The notes below the pieces were generated by a model. The model was not told where the DNA came from. It ran no database searches and saw only the letters and a program-made list of their open reading frames with translations. Of a DNA stretch of 64,000 nt, positions 1-8,636 are shown in pieces. The stretch comes from Mesorhizobium ventifaucium (GTDB taxonomy: Bacteria > Pseudomonadota > Alphaproteobacteria > Rhizobiales > Rhizobiaceae), in NCBI RefSeq assembly GCF_935822925.1, contig NZ_CAKXZS010000089.1, positions 56,138 through 120,137 of the forward strand, written 5' to 3'. Made by a program: the position numbers and the translations under genes. Within the stretch, counting starts at the first letter, position 1. Each line of letters begins with the position of its first letter.

Positions 1-257
1 CGGTGGAGTTGAAGATGCCGGCGATTGTCACCGCGGATCTTCGCCTCAACCAGCCGCGCTATGCCTCGCTGCCCAACATCATGAAGGCCAAGAAGAAGCC
101 GCTCGACGAGAAATCTCCCGCCGATTACGGCGCCGACGTCAAGCCGCGGCTGAAGGTGATCAAGACCGAGGAGCCGGGCGGCCGCAAGGCGGGCGTCAAG
201 GTCAAGAACGTCGCCGAGCTGGTCGACAAGCTCAAGAACGAAGCTGGCGTGCTTTAA
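1..257 (+). CDS. etfB: Electron transfer flavoprotein beta subunit, C-terminal part
   Basis: The reading frame is open from the window edge and ends at the TAA at 255-257, so only about the last 84 residues are seen. They match the EtfB C-terminus, including the LNQPRYASLPNIMKAKKKP segment that follows the AMP-binding domain. EtfB pairs with EtfA to form the FAD/AMP heterodimer that takes electrons from acyl-CoA and other dehydrogenases and passes them to ETF:ubiquinone oxidoreductase. The next gene is etfA, 160 bases downstream on the same strand. The gap holds a GC-rich hairpin near 273-291 and a short palindrome-rich stretch, so the two genes may be expressed unequally. Confidence 0.95.
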   Translation, partial: VELKMPAIVTADLRLNQPRYASLPNIMKAKKKPLDEKSPADYGADVKPRLKVIKTEEPGGRKAGVKVKNVAELVDKLKNEAGVL

Positions 258-417
258 TGAAATCCGATGAGGCCGGCCTGCAAACGGCCGGTTTCTCCGC
301 TCACCTAGGCTCACGTACTGAAGTACGCTTCGCTACGGTTCCCGAACCCAATCGTTTTCGACTCGGCCCGACATGAATCCGAGACGTCCCCACTGAAGTG
401 GATCAAGGAATAGAGAG

Positions 418-1347
418 ATGACAATTCTTCTGATTGCCGAACACGACAATGCGACACTTTCCGACCAGACCGCCAAGGCGCTTTCGGCGGCACTGCAGAT
501 CGGCTCCGACGTGCATGTGCTGGTCGCCGGCAACGGCGCCAGGCCGGCAGCCGACGCGGCCGCCAAGCTCAACGGCGTGAGCAAAGTGCTGCTCGCCGAA
601 GCCGACGAACTCACCGAGCGTCTCGCCGAGCCGCTGGCGGCGCTCGTCGTCGGCATGGCCGACGCCTATGACACGATCGTCGCGCCGGCGACCTCGTCGG
701 GCAAGAATGTCGCGCCGCGCGTGGCAGCCCTGCTCGATGTCGCGCAGGTGTCTGAGATCATCGAAGTTGTCTTGCCCGACACCTTCAAGCGGCCGATCTA
801 TGCCGGCAACGCCATCCAGACGGTGCAGTCGAGCGACGCCAAGAAGGTGATCACCGTGCGCACCGCCTCCTTCCAGGCTGCACCCGAGGGCGGTTCAGCC
901 CCGGTCGAGACGGTTCAGGCAGCTGCCGATCCCGGCCTGTCAAGCTTCGTCGAGAACAGGCTTTCCGAGACCGATCGTCCGGAGCTGACTTCGGCCAGGA
1001 TCATCATCTCGGGCGGCCGTGCGCTGGGCTCCTCGGAGAAGTTCCAGGAAGTCATCCTGCCGATCGCCGACAAGCTCGGCGCCGCCGTCGGCGCCTCTCG
1101 TGCCGCAGTCGATGCCGGCTATGCGCCGAACGACTGGCAGGTCGGCCAGACCGGCAAGGTGGTCGCACCCGATCTCTACATTGCCGTCGGCATCTCCGGC
1201 GCCATCCAGCATCTTGCCGGCATGAAGGATTCGAAGGTCATCGTCGCCATCAACAAGGACGAGGAAGCGCCGATCTTCCAGGTTGCCGATTACGGCCTGG
1301 TCGGCGACCTTTTCGTCATTCTGCCGGAACTGCAAAAGGCGCTTTGA
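418..1347 (+). CDS. etfA: Electron transfer flavoprotein alpha subunit
   Basis: This is a full-length 309-residue EtfA, the FAD-binding partner of EtfB. The N-terminal nucleotide-binding-like domain spans roughly residues 1-180. The conserved C-terminal FAD domain starts near residue 195 (SGGRALGSSEKF) and contains GQTGKVVAPDLYIAVGISG and the late motif AINKDEEAPIFQVADYGLVGD. The ATG follows an AGAGAG ribosome site. A strong intrinsic terminator lies about 30 bases after the stop. The gene sits between etfB and a hydroxyacyl-CoA dehydrogenase, which fits a role in fatty-acid or hydroxybutyrate oxidation. Confidence 0.97.
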   Translation: MTILLIAEHDNATLSDQTAKALSAALQIGSDVHVLVAGNGARPAADAAAKLNGVSKVLLAEADELTERLAEPLAALVVGMADAYDTIVAPATSSGKNVAPRVAALLDVAQVSEIIEVVLPDTFKRPIYAGNAIQTVQSSDAKKVITVRTASFQAAPEGGSAPVETVQAAADPGLSSFVENRLSETDRPELTSARIIISGGRALGSSEKFQEVILPIADKLGAAVGASRAAVDAGYAPNDWQVGQTGKVVAPDLYIAVGISGAIQHLAGMKDSKVIVAINKDEEAPIFQVADYGLVGDLFVILPELQKAL

Positions 1348-1376
1348 CGCCTTCTGCCAAAGCGTACTAAATTGTG

Positions 1377-1410
1377 AAGGGCGGGGTAGACGAAGTCGCC
1401 CCGCCCTTTT
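1377..1410 (+). terminator. Intrinsic terminator after etfA
   Basis: A ten-base GC-rich stem (1377-1386 pairing with 1399-1408) has a 12-base loop, and T residues begin at 1407. It should end most etfBA transcripts. The next gene, hbdA, starts at 1466, so hbdA either has its own promoter or is reached by read-through. Confidence 0.8.
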
Positions 1411-1465
1411 AGTTTGCACCGCACAAAAAAGCAGGCCGCAAAGGCCTTTTGACGGGATCGGTGTA

Positions 1466-2344
1466 ATGAACAAGATCGAGACGATCGGCATCATCGGCGC
1501 GGGCCAGATGGGCGGCGGCATCGCCCATGTGTCCGCGCTTGCAGGCTACAAGGTGCTGGTTTACGACATCTCGCCCGAGCGCATCGAAAAGGGCATCGCC
1601 ACGATCAGCGGCAACATGGCCCGCCAGGTCGGCTCCGGCAAGCTCGAGGAAAAACTGCGCAACGAGGCGATGGCGCGCATTTCGGCAGCACCGGCCATGG
1701 CCGACCTTGCCGGTGCCGATCTGGTGATCGAAGCAGCGACCGAGGACGAGACGGTCAAGCGCAAGATCTACGCCCAGCTCTGTCCGCAGCTCAATCCGGA
1801 AGCCATCCTGGCGACGAACACCTCGTCGATCTCGATCACGCGTCTCGCCGCGCAGACCGACAGGCCGGAGCGTTTCATCGGCATCCATTTCATGAATCCG
1901 GTTCCGGTGATGAAGCTGGTCGAACTGGTGCGCGGCATCGCCACCGAGGACCAGACCTTCGAAGCGGCAAAGGCCTATGTGAACCATCTCGACAAGACGA
2001 TCACCGTCTCGGAGGATTTTCCGGCCTTCATCGTCAACCGCATCCTGCTGCCGATGATCAACGAGGCGATCTACACGCTCTATGAAGGGGTCGGCTCGGT
2101 CGACGCGATCGACACCGCCATGCGGCTCGGCGCCAACCATCCGATGGGACCCCTGCAGCTTGCCGATTTCATCGGCCTGGACACCTGCCTGTCGATCATG
2201 CAGGTGCTGCATGACGGCCTGTCGGATTCGAAATACCGCCCCTGCCCGCTGCTGGTGAAATATGTCGAGGCCGGCTGGCTCGGCCGCAAGACCGGACGCG
2301 GCTTCTACGACTATCGCGGCGAGCATCCGGTTCCGACCCGCTGA
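1466..2344 (+). CDS. hbdA: 3-hydroxybutyryl-CoA dehydrogenase
   Basis: The 292-residue protein is a 3-hydroxyacyl-CoA dehydrogenase that oxidises (S)-3-hydroxybutyryl-CoA to acetoacetyl-CoA with NAD(P)+. The Rossmann fingerprint GIIGAGQMGGGIA lies at residues 8-20. The family motifs ATNTSSISIT, HFMNPVPVMKLVE (catalytic His) and the C-terminal domain ending GWLGRKTGRGFYDY are all present. The frame is open further upstream, but the ATG at 1466 gives the standard N-terminus MNKIETIGIIG. The location beside etfBA is the usual rhizobial arrangement and links the products in beta-oxidation or polyhydroxybutyrate turnover. Confidence 0.95.
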   Translation: MNKIETIGIIGAGQMGGGIAHVSALAGYKVLVYDISPERIEKGIATISGNMARQVGSGKLEEKLRNEAMARISAAPAMADLAGADLVIEAATEDETVKRKIYAQLCPQLNPEAILATNTSSISITRLAAQTDRPERFIGIHFMNPVPVMKLVELVRGIATEDQTFEAAKAYVNHLDKTITVSEDFPAFIVNRILLPMINEAIYTLYEGVGSVDAIDTAMRLGANHPMGPLQLADFIGLDTCLSIMQVLHDGLSDSKYRPCPLLVKYVEAGWLGRKTGRGFYDYRGEHPVPTR

Positions 2345-2689
2345 CCGGCGATACGAGCCAACGGACATCGCGCGCGGTCGCGCTGAGTGAAGACCATGCG
2401 GCTGTTCCCGCGACAGCTTCGTGGCCGCGGATCGAAGACCGCGTTCGGGCCGACAGCGGACTGGCGGCTTCCAGCTGCCGATCTTCAAGAGCGGACATTC
2501 AGTCCGGTGTCAGTATTGTCGTGACCTGACCCCTAATGGTCATTCCGGAGGCGAGATTGCAGGTCCGATTCGGATTGAGAAAACGGACGTTCGGCCATCC
2601 TATCTGCGCCGACCGTCGCGCCACCCCGCTGGCGAGACGCCGTGAGCCTCTTGAAACCCCGACTGAAGGCCGCCTCCGCGGCCTACAAC
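2345..2689. other. Intergenic stretch without a recognisable gene
   Basis: There is no open frame with family-like composition on either strand here. The interval separates hbdA from an IS66 remnant and is the left margin of the accessory segment that runs to about 7400. It may contain worn insertion-sequence or repeat debris, but I could not identify any. Confidence 0.6.
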
Positions 2690-2876
2690 GTAAGCCTACG
2701 GTGAAGGCCGCCTTGTCGCCTTAGGACGAACATTGCAAGTCCGGGGAATAATCCTGGGAGAAGTCCTATGACGGTTGCGCGCGTGGAAGTGATCACCTCG
2801 GTGCAGCGCCGGCGGCGCTGGTCGCGGGCGGAGAAGGAGCGGCTGGTTGCGGCGACTTCGAGCCCGGCGTCACGGT
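2690..2876 (+). mobile_element. IS66-family insertion sequence, left-end remnant
   Basis: The segment opens with GTAAGCCTACGGTGAAGGCC at 2690, which resembles an IS66-family terminal inverted repeat (these start with GTAA and share a GAAGGCC core). About 60 bases later the ORF A-like frame starts at 2768. Similarity to IS66 stops near 2876. No TnpB, TnpC transposase or right terminal repeat follows, so this is a dead fragment. It marks the left part of an accessory segment. Confidence 0.6.
2768..2876 (+). pseudogene. IS66 ORF A (TnpA-like) fragment
   Basis: The frame begins MTVARVEVITSVQRRRRWSRAEKERLVAAT, the typical start of the small helix-turn-helix IS66 accessory protein. Near 2856 one base appears to be missing: in the next frame the sequence continues with the expected FEPGVTVSE. 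After that the match ends abruptly. The frameshift and truncation make it a pseudogene. Its good ribosome site (GGGAGAAG just before the ATG) is preserved. Confidence 0.65.
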
Positions 2877-3078
2877 ATCGGAGGATACGCAGTATCGTGT
2901 GCCGGCTACGTCAACCGATTTGCGACTTCTCCCAAATTTCTCGTGAAGCGTTGGGGATAACCGCACTGACCCCATTTGCGGCGGAATCGGTGTCCATTAC
3001 CTTTCCGTTAACAAATGGACGTTTAGATCTTGGTGGGGGGTCGACCGCGAAAATGTTGCGAGAACAAGGAGCCTATCA

Positions 3079-5124
3079 ATGGCTGCGATTGCTCTTCCTG
3101 GCGATTGGACCGGACAGTACAAGGGATCGAAGCTGAACCTCTCCGGGTTCAAGCTCTCCTTTTCTGACGAGTTCAACACGCTTGATGTCGTGCCGAACAA
3201 CGGCACCGGCAAGTGGTTCGCGCCTGTGCACGCCCCCTATGGGGCCGCCACGTTCATGTCGCCGGTGGGGGCAACGAATCCGTTCTCCGTCTCTGACGGG
3301 AAGCTGACCATTACCATGAAGCAGGTGGACGGCGTCTGGCAGTCGGGAACGATGCAAACGGTTAACAGCGCCGGCCAGGGTTTCGCGCAAGAGTACGGGT
3401 ACTTCGAGATGCGCGCAGCCTTTCACGGCGGGGCAGGAGCCTGGCCGGCTTTCTGGATGCTGTCGCCCGATCAGACTGTGCCACGCGTCGAGGTCGACAT
3501 CGTTGAAGCGTATGGGGGCGATCCCGATGGTCATCACCAGGCGGTGCACTTGAGCAATAAGGAAAGCCACGCTTCGAAAGGCAACTATACGGGCCTCCCC
3601 GGTTCGATGTTCGACGGGGCGTTTCACACCTACGGCGCGAGGATCACGACGGACTGGATCACCGTGTACTATGACGGCAAGGAGCTGAGCCGCTTTCCAA
3701 TGAGCGAGTCCTTCCGCACGCCGCTCTATATGCTGGCCTCGCTTGCCATGAACCCCCTTGAGGTCGAGCGGGCGTCCGGCACCTACAAGATGGTCATCGA
3801 CTACGTGCGTGCCTATGCCGCGCCGGACGTAATGGAGCAGCACCTGACCGGGACGGATGCGGCGGATATCCTGAACGGCGGCAACTTTGATGACGTTCTG
3901 GACGGCGGAGCTGGTGCTGACAAAATGTCCGGCGGTTTGGGCAACGATACCTACCGCGTCGACAACGCATTCGACGTAGTCATCGAGGCTGACGGCGCCG
4001 GGATCGATGTGGTCATCACCTCGATGACGTATTCGCTGTCCGGCCAGCAAATAGAGCAGCTCACACTCACCGGCGTTGCCGACATCGACGCGATGGGTAA
4101 CGAACTCGACAACACGCTGGTCGGCAACGCTGGCAGCAACCTGCTCGACGGCGGAGTCGGAATCGACAAGATGGAGGGCGGCGCAGGCAATGATACCTAC
4201 TATGTCGACAATGCGCTCGACCGCGTGGTCGAGGGCGATGCGGCGGGCAACGATTGGGTGTTCAGCTCGAGCACCTATTCACTGCCAGGCTATGTCGAAA
4301 ATCTGACCCTCATCGGCCTTGGCGCTATCAATGGTCGCGGCAATTCTTCCGACAATGAGCTGACCGGGAACAATGGGAATAACGCGCTGGACGGCCTTGC
4401 CGGCAACGACATCATAAGGGGCGGGGCGGGTAGCGACCGGTTAGCGGGCTATGATGGCACCGACCTTCTCGATGGCGGGACCGGGGCCGACCTGATGAAT
4501 GGCGGAGCCGGCAACGATACCTATTATGTGGACAATGTACTGGACAACATCATCGACGAAGCGGGCCTCGACCAGATTTTCAGCTTGGTCACGTACTCAC
4601 TGGCGGTCGATCGCCGGCTGGTAGAAAATCTGCGTCTGACCGGAAACGCCAACGTCGGAGCCACGGGAAATTCCCTCGACAACGTGCTCGACGGCAACGA
4701 CAGCGACAACAAACTGGACGGCGGCCGAGGCAATGATACCGTGCTTGGGCGGGGTGGCAACGATGCACTAACGGGCGGCCTCGGCATTGACCTGCTTACT
4801 GGTGGCGCCGGCAACGATTTCTTCGTTTTCAGCGCGCCGCTCTCAGTGGCCAACCGCGACATCATCACGGATTTCAACCATACGGCCGATGCATTCAGGC
4901 TCCAGAATTCGGTAATGCAGGGGCTTGGAGCTACCGGAGCCCTCGAGCCAAGGTACTTCTTCGCTGGGACTAGCGCGCACGACGCCGACGACCACATCGT
5001 CTATGACAAGGTTACGGGTGAGTTGTTTTACGATTCCAACGGAAACGTCGCAGGCGGCGTGACACAACTCGCGACGCTGACGAACAGGCCGACGCTGCTG
5101 GCCGACGATTTTTTCGTGATCTGA
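3079..5124 (+). CDS. Secreted GH16 beta-glycanase with RTX repeats (ExsH/PlyA-like)
   Basis: The 681-residue protein has an N-terminal glycoside hydrolase family 16 domain (about residues 20-250) with the catalytic motif EVDIVE, nucleophile E138 and acid/base E143. Family members cut beta-1,3/1,4-glucans or succinoglycan-type exopolysaccharides. From about residue 265 there are several blocks of RTX nonapeptides (GGxGNDxxx type) that bind calcium. There is no N-terminal signal peptide, and the C-terminus ends in hydrophobic ADDFFVI, as in type I secretion substrates. Together this suggests export through a PrsDE-like type I system and extracellular polysaccharide processing. AAGGAG precedes the ATG at the right spacing. 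No secretion genes lie nearby; the gene sits alone between an IS66 scar and a decayed nuclease. Confidence 0.88.
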   Translation: MAAIALPGDWTGQYKGSKLNLSGFKLSFSDEFNTLDVVPNNGTGKWFAPVHAPYGAATFMSPVGATNPFSVSDGKLTITMKQVDGVWQSGTMQTVNSAGQGFAQEYGYFEMRAAFHGGAGAWPAFWMLSPDQTVPRVEVDIVEAYGGDPDGHHQAVHLSNKESHASKGNYTGLPGSMFDGAFHTYGARITTDWITVYYDGKELSRFPMSESFRTPLYMLASLAMNPLEVERASGTYKMVIDYVRAYAAPDVMEQHLTGTDAADILNGGNFDDVLDGGAGADKMSGGLGNDTYRVDNAFDVVIEADGAGIDVVITSMTYSLSGQQIEQLTLTGVADIDAMGNELDNTLVGNAGSNLLDGGVGIDKMEGGAGNDTYYVDNALDRVVEGDAAGNDWVFSSSTYSLPGYVENLTLIGLGAINGRGNSSDNELTGNNGNNALDGLAGNDIIRGGAGSDRLAGYDGTDLLDGGTGADLMNGGAGNDTYYVDNVLDNIIDEAGLDQIFSLVTYSLAVDRRLVENLRLTGNANVGATGNSLDNVLDGNDSDNKLDGGRGNDTVLGRGGNDALTGGLGIDLLTGGAGNDFFVFSAPLSVANRDIITDFNHTADAFRLQNSVMQGLGATGALEPRYFFAGTSAHDADDHIVYDKVTGELFYDSNGNVAGGVTQLATLTNRPTLLADDFFVI

Positions 5125-5593
5125 TCCGGCGCCTACAGCCCGCGGTCATACTCGGCGGCGGAGAATCTCATCTTGCTCCAGTCCCAACGGCAAGCTCCAT
5201 GAAGGAGTTAAGCTGCTGCCGCTGTTGCGCAGCGCCACACGGCGCAAGTTACTCGGGCGCCGTCTCGTAGACGACTTTGACGGGCAAGTCCGTATGGACA
5301 GGGTGGCGCGGCTTAGTACCCGGTTCACCGAGCGGGACTGGGCGCGCCACACGCCGTTGTGGTCCACGAAATCTTCATCGCTATTGGCCGCCAGGTGGCG
5401 TCCCTTGCTCGTCCCACAAGGCGACGTGCACGGCAACTTTCCACCCGGATGGAGCCCTAAATAGCTGTTTCAGTTTTGGAGCCGGAAGAAGACAGTCCGT
5501 CATCGAAGACTTGATGCCAATATAGCGGACTCATGTCTTGCAATGCTAAATCTGCAGTGCGATGAGGTTGCGTGAAGAAGTGGGGGACGAGAT
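5125..5593. other. Intergenic stretch without a recognisable gene
   Basis: Several short frames exist on both strands, but none shows a motif I recognise and their composition is not protein-like. The stretch separates the glycanase from a nuclease pseudogene and is probably degraded accessory DNA. Confidence 0.5.
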
Positions 5594-7004
5594 TTGCGCA
5601 TATCACGAGTAAAAATCTGTAATTTTGCCAACTTTCGGGCCTCGACGTAGACGGGCGACAGCATAGTCATGGTCGGCGAGAACAAGGTCGGCAAAAGCAA
5701 CTTCATTCGCGCTCTGCAACTGATCCTCGATCCCGGTTTGTCCGAGCGCGACCGGCAACTCGGCCTTGAACATTTCTGGGACGGGCTGGGGTCGGATAAA
5801 CTTGGAGAGCTCGTCGAGATTTCCGTCGAGCTAACCGACTTCACCGACGATCCGCTACTGATGGCTCATCTAGGCGACTGCGTGGTGGACCCAGGTCCGC
5901 CGATGGTCGCGCGTCTGACCTACCGCTTCCAACCGAAAGCTAATCTCGGACGCGATCGGAGAGCTTGGCCGACTACGAGTATATCATCTTCGGCGGCGAC
6001 GATCCCGAGATGTCCATCGGCTCTTCGTTGCGCCGGATGCTGCCGCTCGACGTGCAGGTCGCACTGCGCGATGCCGAGAAGGATGTCTCGAACTGGCGCA
6101 ATTCACCGCTCAGGGCCGTTGATCGAACAGTTGGCGACCCCACTGGATAAGGATGCGCGGGAAGAAATCCAGGAGCTAGTCAGCGAAGCGCAGGCGGACC
6201 TGGTGGGCCGCGCCGAGGTGGTGGCTACGGCGCAACGGATAGGCGAGCGTCTGATTGAGATAGCCGGCGAACAGCACGCGATCCCATTGACGCTTGGTCT
6301 CGCGCCCACACGGGTAGATGCGCTGCTGCGCAGTTTGCGCATGCTGATCGACAATGGCGTGCGTGGTATCGGGGACGCCAGCCTGGGCGCGGCAAACCTG
6401 ATCTTCCTGGCGCTGAAGAGCCTCGAACTCGACCGGCTCGTCACAGACGGCGAGCGGGATCATACGTTCTTCGTGGTTGAGGAACCAAAAGCCCATCTCC
6501 ACCCGCCTCTGCAGCGGCTCGTCTATCGTTATTTCCTCGGCAATACCGGGGATGACGAGGGGATACGCCGCCGCTCACGACAATCCTGACGACGCACTCA
6601 CCGCATATCGCCAGCGTCACTCCAATCCGTTCGATCGTGCTGCTGCGCCATGATGTCAGGAGGAGACGACGATAGCGGTTTCAACCGCAAAGGCGCCCCT
6701 TACAGAGCGAGACGAGGCGGACCTGCAGCGCTACAATCGACGTCAGCCGCGGCGAAATCTTCTTCGCGCGCGGCGTGATTTTGGTGGAAGGCGATGCCGA
6801 GCGCCCCAACATCCCGCACGTCATCCTGACGGATCGCGATCCGAACGGCACCAAGCCGCCGCTCGTCAGGCGCCGGCTGATCAATGTACTGCGGCTTGTC
6901 GAAGACGGGGTGAACTATACGCCGCTCAACGCCGACGCCGTGATCGCTCGCGCCGAGCCGTTCGGCTATTTCGTCAACAGCAACACCCTCGAGCCGAAGG
7001 GCTA
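5594..7004 (+). pseudogene. OLD-family ATP-dependent nuclease (ATPase plus TOPRIM), decayed
   Basis: The fragments are colinear with one protein. A start-like frame at 5594 reads LRISRVKICNFANFRA, then meets a TAG. The Walker A segment VGENKVGKSNF follows at 5672. The frame then shifts for about 5960-6112 (YIIFGGDDPEMSIGSSLRRML), returns (PLIEQLATPLDKDAREEIQEL), and carries an ABC-type Walker B (FFVVEEPKAHLHP, about 6472). It shifts again through TPPLTTILTTHSPHIASV (6563 on). The TOPRIM core survives as GVILVEGDAE (about 6774) and VILTDRDPNG, but roughly 30-50 residues are missing between these two motifs. This is the layout of OLD nucleases, including the GajA type of Gabija defence systems. 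At least three frame breaks make it non-functional. Exact subclass is uncertain. Confidence 0.8.
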
Positions 7005-7172
7005 GAGGCGTTTTCGAGGGGACGGCAAACCAATCTCATCTGCGCTGATGGGCTCGATCTGTATGAAGTCCTGTCGCGCAAGGTGTCGCTAATCGACGTG
7101 TTGGAAGAGAAGTCGCGTCGCGCTGCCGAAACAAATCGCGCCTTCGTTGCTGTGCGCGATCTCGCCTTGTGA
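7002..7172 (+). pseudogene. C-terminal fragment resembling a restriction endonuclease
   Basis: An open stretch reads LEAFSRGRQTNLICADGLDL, then YEVLSRKVSLIDVLEEKSRR, and ends RAFVAVRDLAL with TGA at 7170-7172. From memory this resembles the C-terminus of restriction-endonuclease-like (PD-(D/E)XK) proteins of defence loci. The N-terminal part is absent and the fragment overlaps the end of the OLD nuclease remnant. It is too short to function. The family match is a recollection rather than a search result. Confidence 0.45.
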
Positions 7173-7406
7173 TGCGATACGCTTATCCCGCTGAATGTCC
7201 GCTAGCGGCTCGTGCCGACCAGATATTGTATGACCGATATCAGGCGCAGAGCTGCCATTCAGAATCTGACGTGTGGGTGTCGCCTTCGGGTCAAGGGCGT
7301 GAATTCGGCACGGGCGAACGAACTTCCGCAACGGGTCGAACCAGGTCGTTCAGAAATGAATGAGTTTTGACGTTACAGCATCACGGTCTCCGCTGGCGGG
7401 CTGTCG
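7173..7406. other. Intergenic stretch after the nuclease remnants
   Basis: I see no credible gene here. It closes the accessory segment and abuts the 3' end of nrsF, which is on the opposite strand. Confidence 0.5.
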
Positions 7407-8045
7407 CTACCAGCGCACGAAAAGCCGGGCGCCGAGAGCGCCGAGAGCGGCGAGGATGGCGATCGCGATCGTGTACCAGGTGGCGACGAAAAGCGGCGAA
7501 TCGTCGAAGCAGTGCGCGGCATAGAAATTTGCCGCCAGCCCGCCGGCGAGCAGGCCCGCCACCGATCCGGCAAGCACCGCCCGCGTCGGGGCGCCATAGC
7601 GCAGCACCGCCAGGAAGACGGCAAGCGGACCGATGCCGATCAGCGGAATGAAGGTCAGGCAGATAAGCATGTTGCTGCCGACCAGCCGCCTGCCCCAGTC
7701 GGCCGCAGGCACCGAAAGGAGTTCCAGCACCACGGCTATGACCACCAGCAGCGGTGCGGCAATCATCCAGGCGGCCAGCCTGCTCGTCGATGCACCGGGC
7801 GTCGACAGGGCGCGGATCAAGGCGAAGGCGCTGACCGCCAGAGCCATCGTGAACACGAACTTGGCAACGAACCGCGCCGTATAGATGGCGGTCGCGATGT
7901 CGGTGCGTGGGCCGATCGCCAGCCAGAACACGACCGCCGCGATCAGCGTAGCCGCACCTGCGCCTGCCCACCAGGCCGAGCCAAGCGGCATCGCCGTGCT
8001 GCGGGCATCGGCGTCGAGCGCCTTGATGAGATCGTCGGTCCTCAT
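7407..8045 (-). CDS. nrsF: NrsF/DUF1109-family membrane anti-sigma factor
   Basis: The 212-residue protein has a short cytoplasmic N-terminus (MRTDDLIKALDADARS) followed by six hydrophobic segments, with a characteristic AANFYAAHCFDDSPLF segment between the last two. This is the NrsF (DUF1109) family, which holds an ECF sigma factor at the inner membrane until an oxidant or metal stress releases it. It lies 17 bases downstream of the sigma gene on the same strand. The conserved Cys in the CFDDSP segment is a candidate sensing residue by comparison with Caulobacter NrsF. Confidence 0.85.
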   Translation of the reverse strand: MRTDDLIKALDADARSTAMPLGSAWWAGAGAATLIAAVVFWLAIGPRTDIATAIYTARFVAKFVFTMALAVSAFALIRALSTPGASTSRLAAWMIAAPLLVVIAVVLELLSVPAADWGRRLVGSNMLICLTFIPLIGIGPLAVFLAVLRYGAPTRAVLAGSVAGLLAGGLAANFYAAHCFDDSPLFVATWYTIAIAILAALGALGARLFVRW

Positions 8046-8062
8046 GTCATTCCCCGCCCGAA

Positions 8063-8617
8063 TTACTTGGCCCGCCCGAATTGTTTGGCCCCGAACCGTT
8101 TGGCAATAGCTGCGAGACCACGATGCAGCGACACGCGCACCGCCGTCTCGCTGATGCCGAACTTCGCTGCCGTCTCGCCGATGGAACGGCCTTCGACCGA
8201 CACCGACGAAACCACGGAACGCTGCGCCGGCGGCAGGCCGTCCAAGACCCGATTGATGTCGCGCTCGCTGACCGTCTCGGCCTCCGGCTCGGCGAAGGTC
8301 TCGGCGATCTCGTCGATCTCGATCTCGATGCGCCGCCCGCGCCGTCGAAAGGCGTCGATCAGCTTGAAACGCGCTATGGCGTAGACCCAGGGCAGCACAG
8401 GTAAATCCTGCCGCCAGGTATGCCGTTTCACATGAATGGCCAGCAAGGTTTCCTGCACGACATCCTCGGGATCGACCCCGCCCTGCACGATCTTGCGCCT
8501 GATAAAGCCGCGAACGAGAGCAGCCGTCCGGCGCAGAAAGTCGGCGTAAGCTTTTTCATCTCCCGCGATCGCGGCCTGCATCAGCCGGGAAAGCTCGGCC
8601 TCGTCCTTGCCGGTCAC
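8063..8617 (-). CDS. sigF: ECF RNA polymerase sigma factor (SigF-like)
   Basis: The 184-residue protein has sigma region 2 (about residues 25-95, with DPEDVVQETLLAIHVKRHTW and YAIARFKLIDAFRRRGRR) and sigma region 4 (about 125-175, with LPPAQRSVVS and the recognition helix SETAVRVSLHRGL). No other domain is present. The start is a GTG at 8617, preceded by GGGGAG. It forms an operon with the NrsF-type anti-sigma and has a SigF-like promoter just upstream, so it is probably autoregulated. In Caulobacter the homologous pair responds to chromate, cadmium and oxidative stress; the inducer here is inference. Confidence 0.9.
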   Translation of the reverse strand: MTGKDEAELSRLMQAAIAGDEKAYADFLRRTAALVRGFIRRKIVQGGVDPEDVVQETLLAIHVKRHTWRQDLPVLPWVYAIARFKLIDAFRRRGRRIEIEIDEIAETFAEPEAETVSERDINRVLDGLPPAQRSVVSSVSVEGRSIGETAAKFGISETAVRVSLHRGLAAIAKRFGAKQFGRAK

Positions 8618-8636
8618 AAGAGTTCACTCCCCGATA

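Noticed and set aside
258..417. Gap between etfB and etfA considered as holding a small RNA
   Set aside because: Apart from a short CCGGCC/GGCCGG hairpin and palindromic scraps there is no structured or conserved element that I can identify.
5225..5464. Short frames after the glycanase considered as a small gene
   Set aside because: Composition and lack of a ribosome site do not support coding, and no motif was recognised on either strand.
7512..8384. A 290-codon plus-strand frame opposite nrsF and sigF
   Set aside because: It is a shadow of the sigma and anti-sigma genes, with His/Arg/Gln-rich non-protein-like composition.
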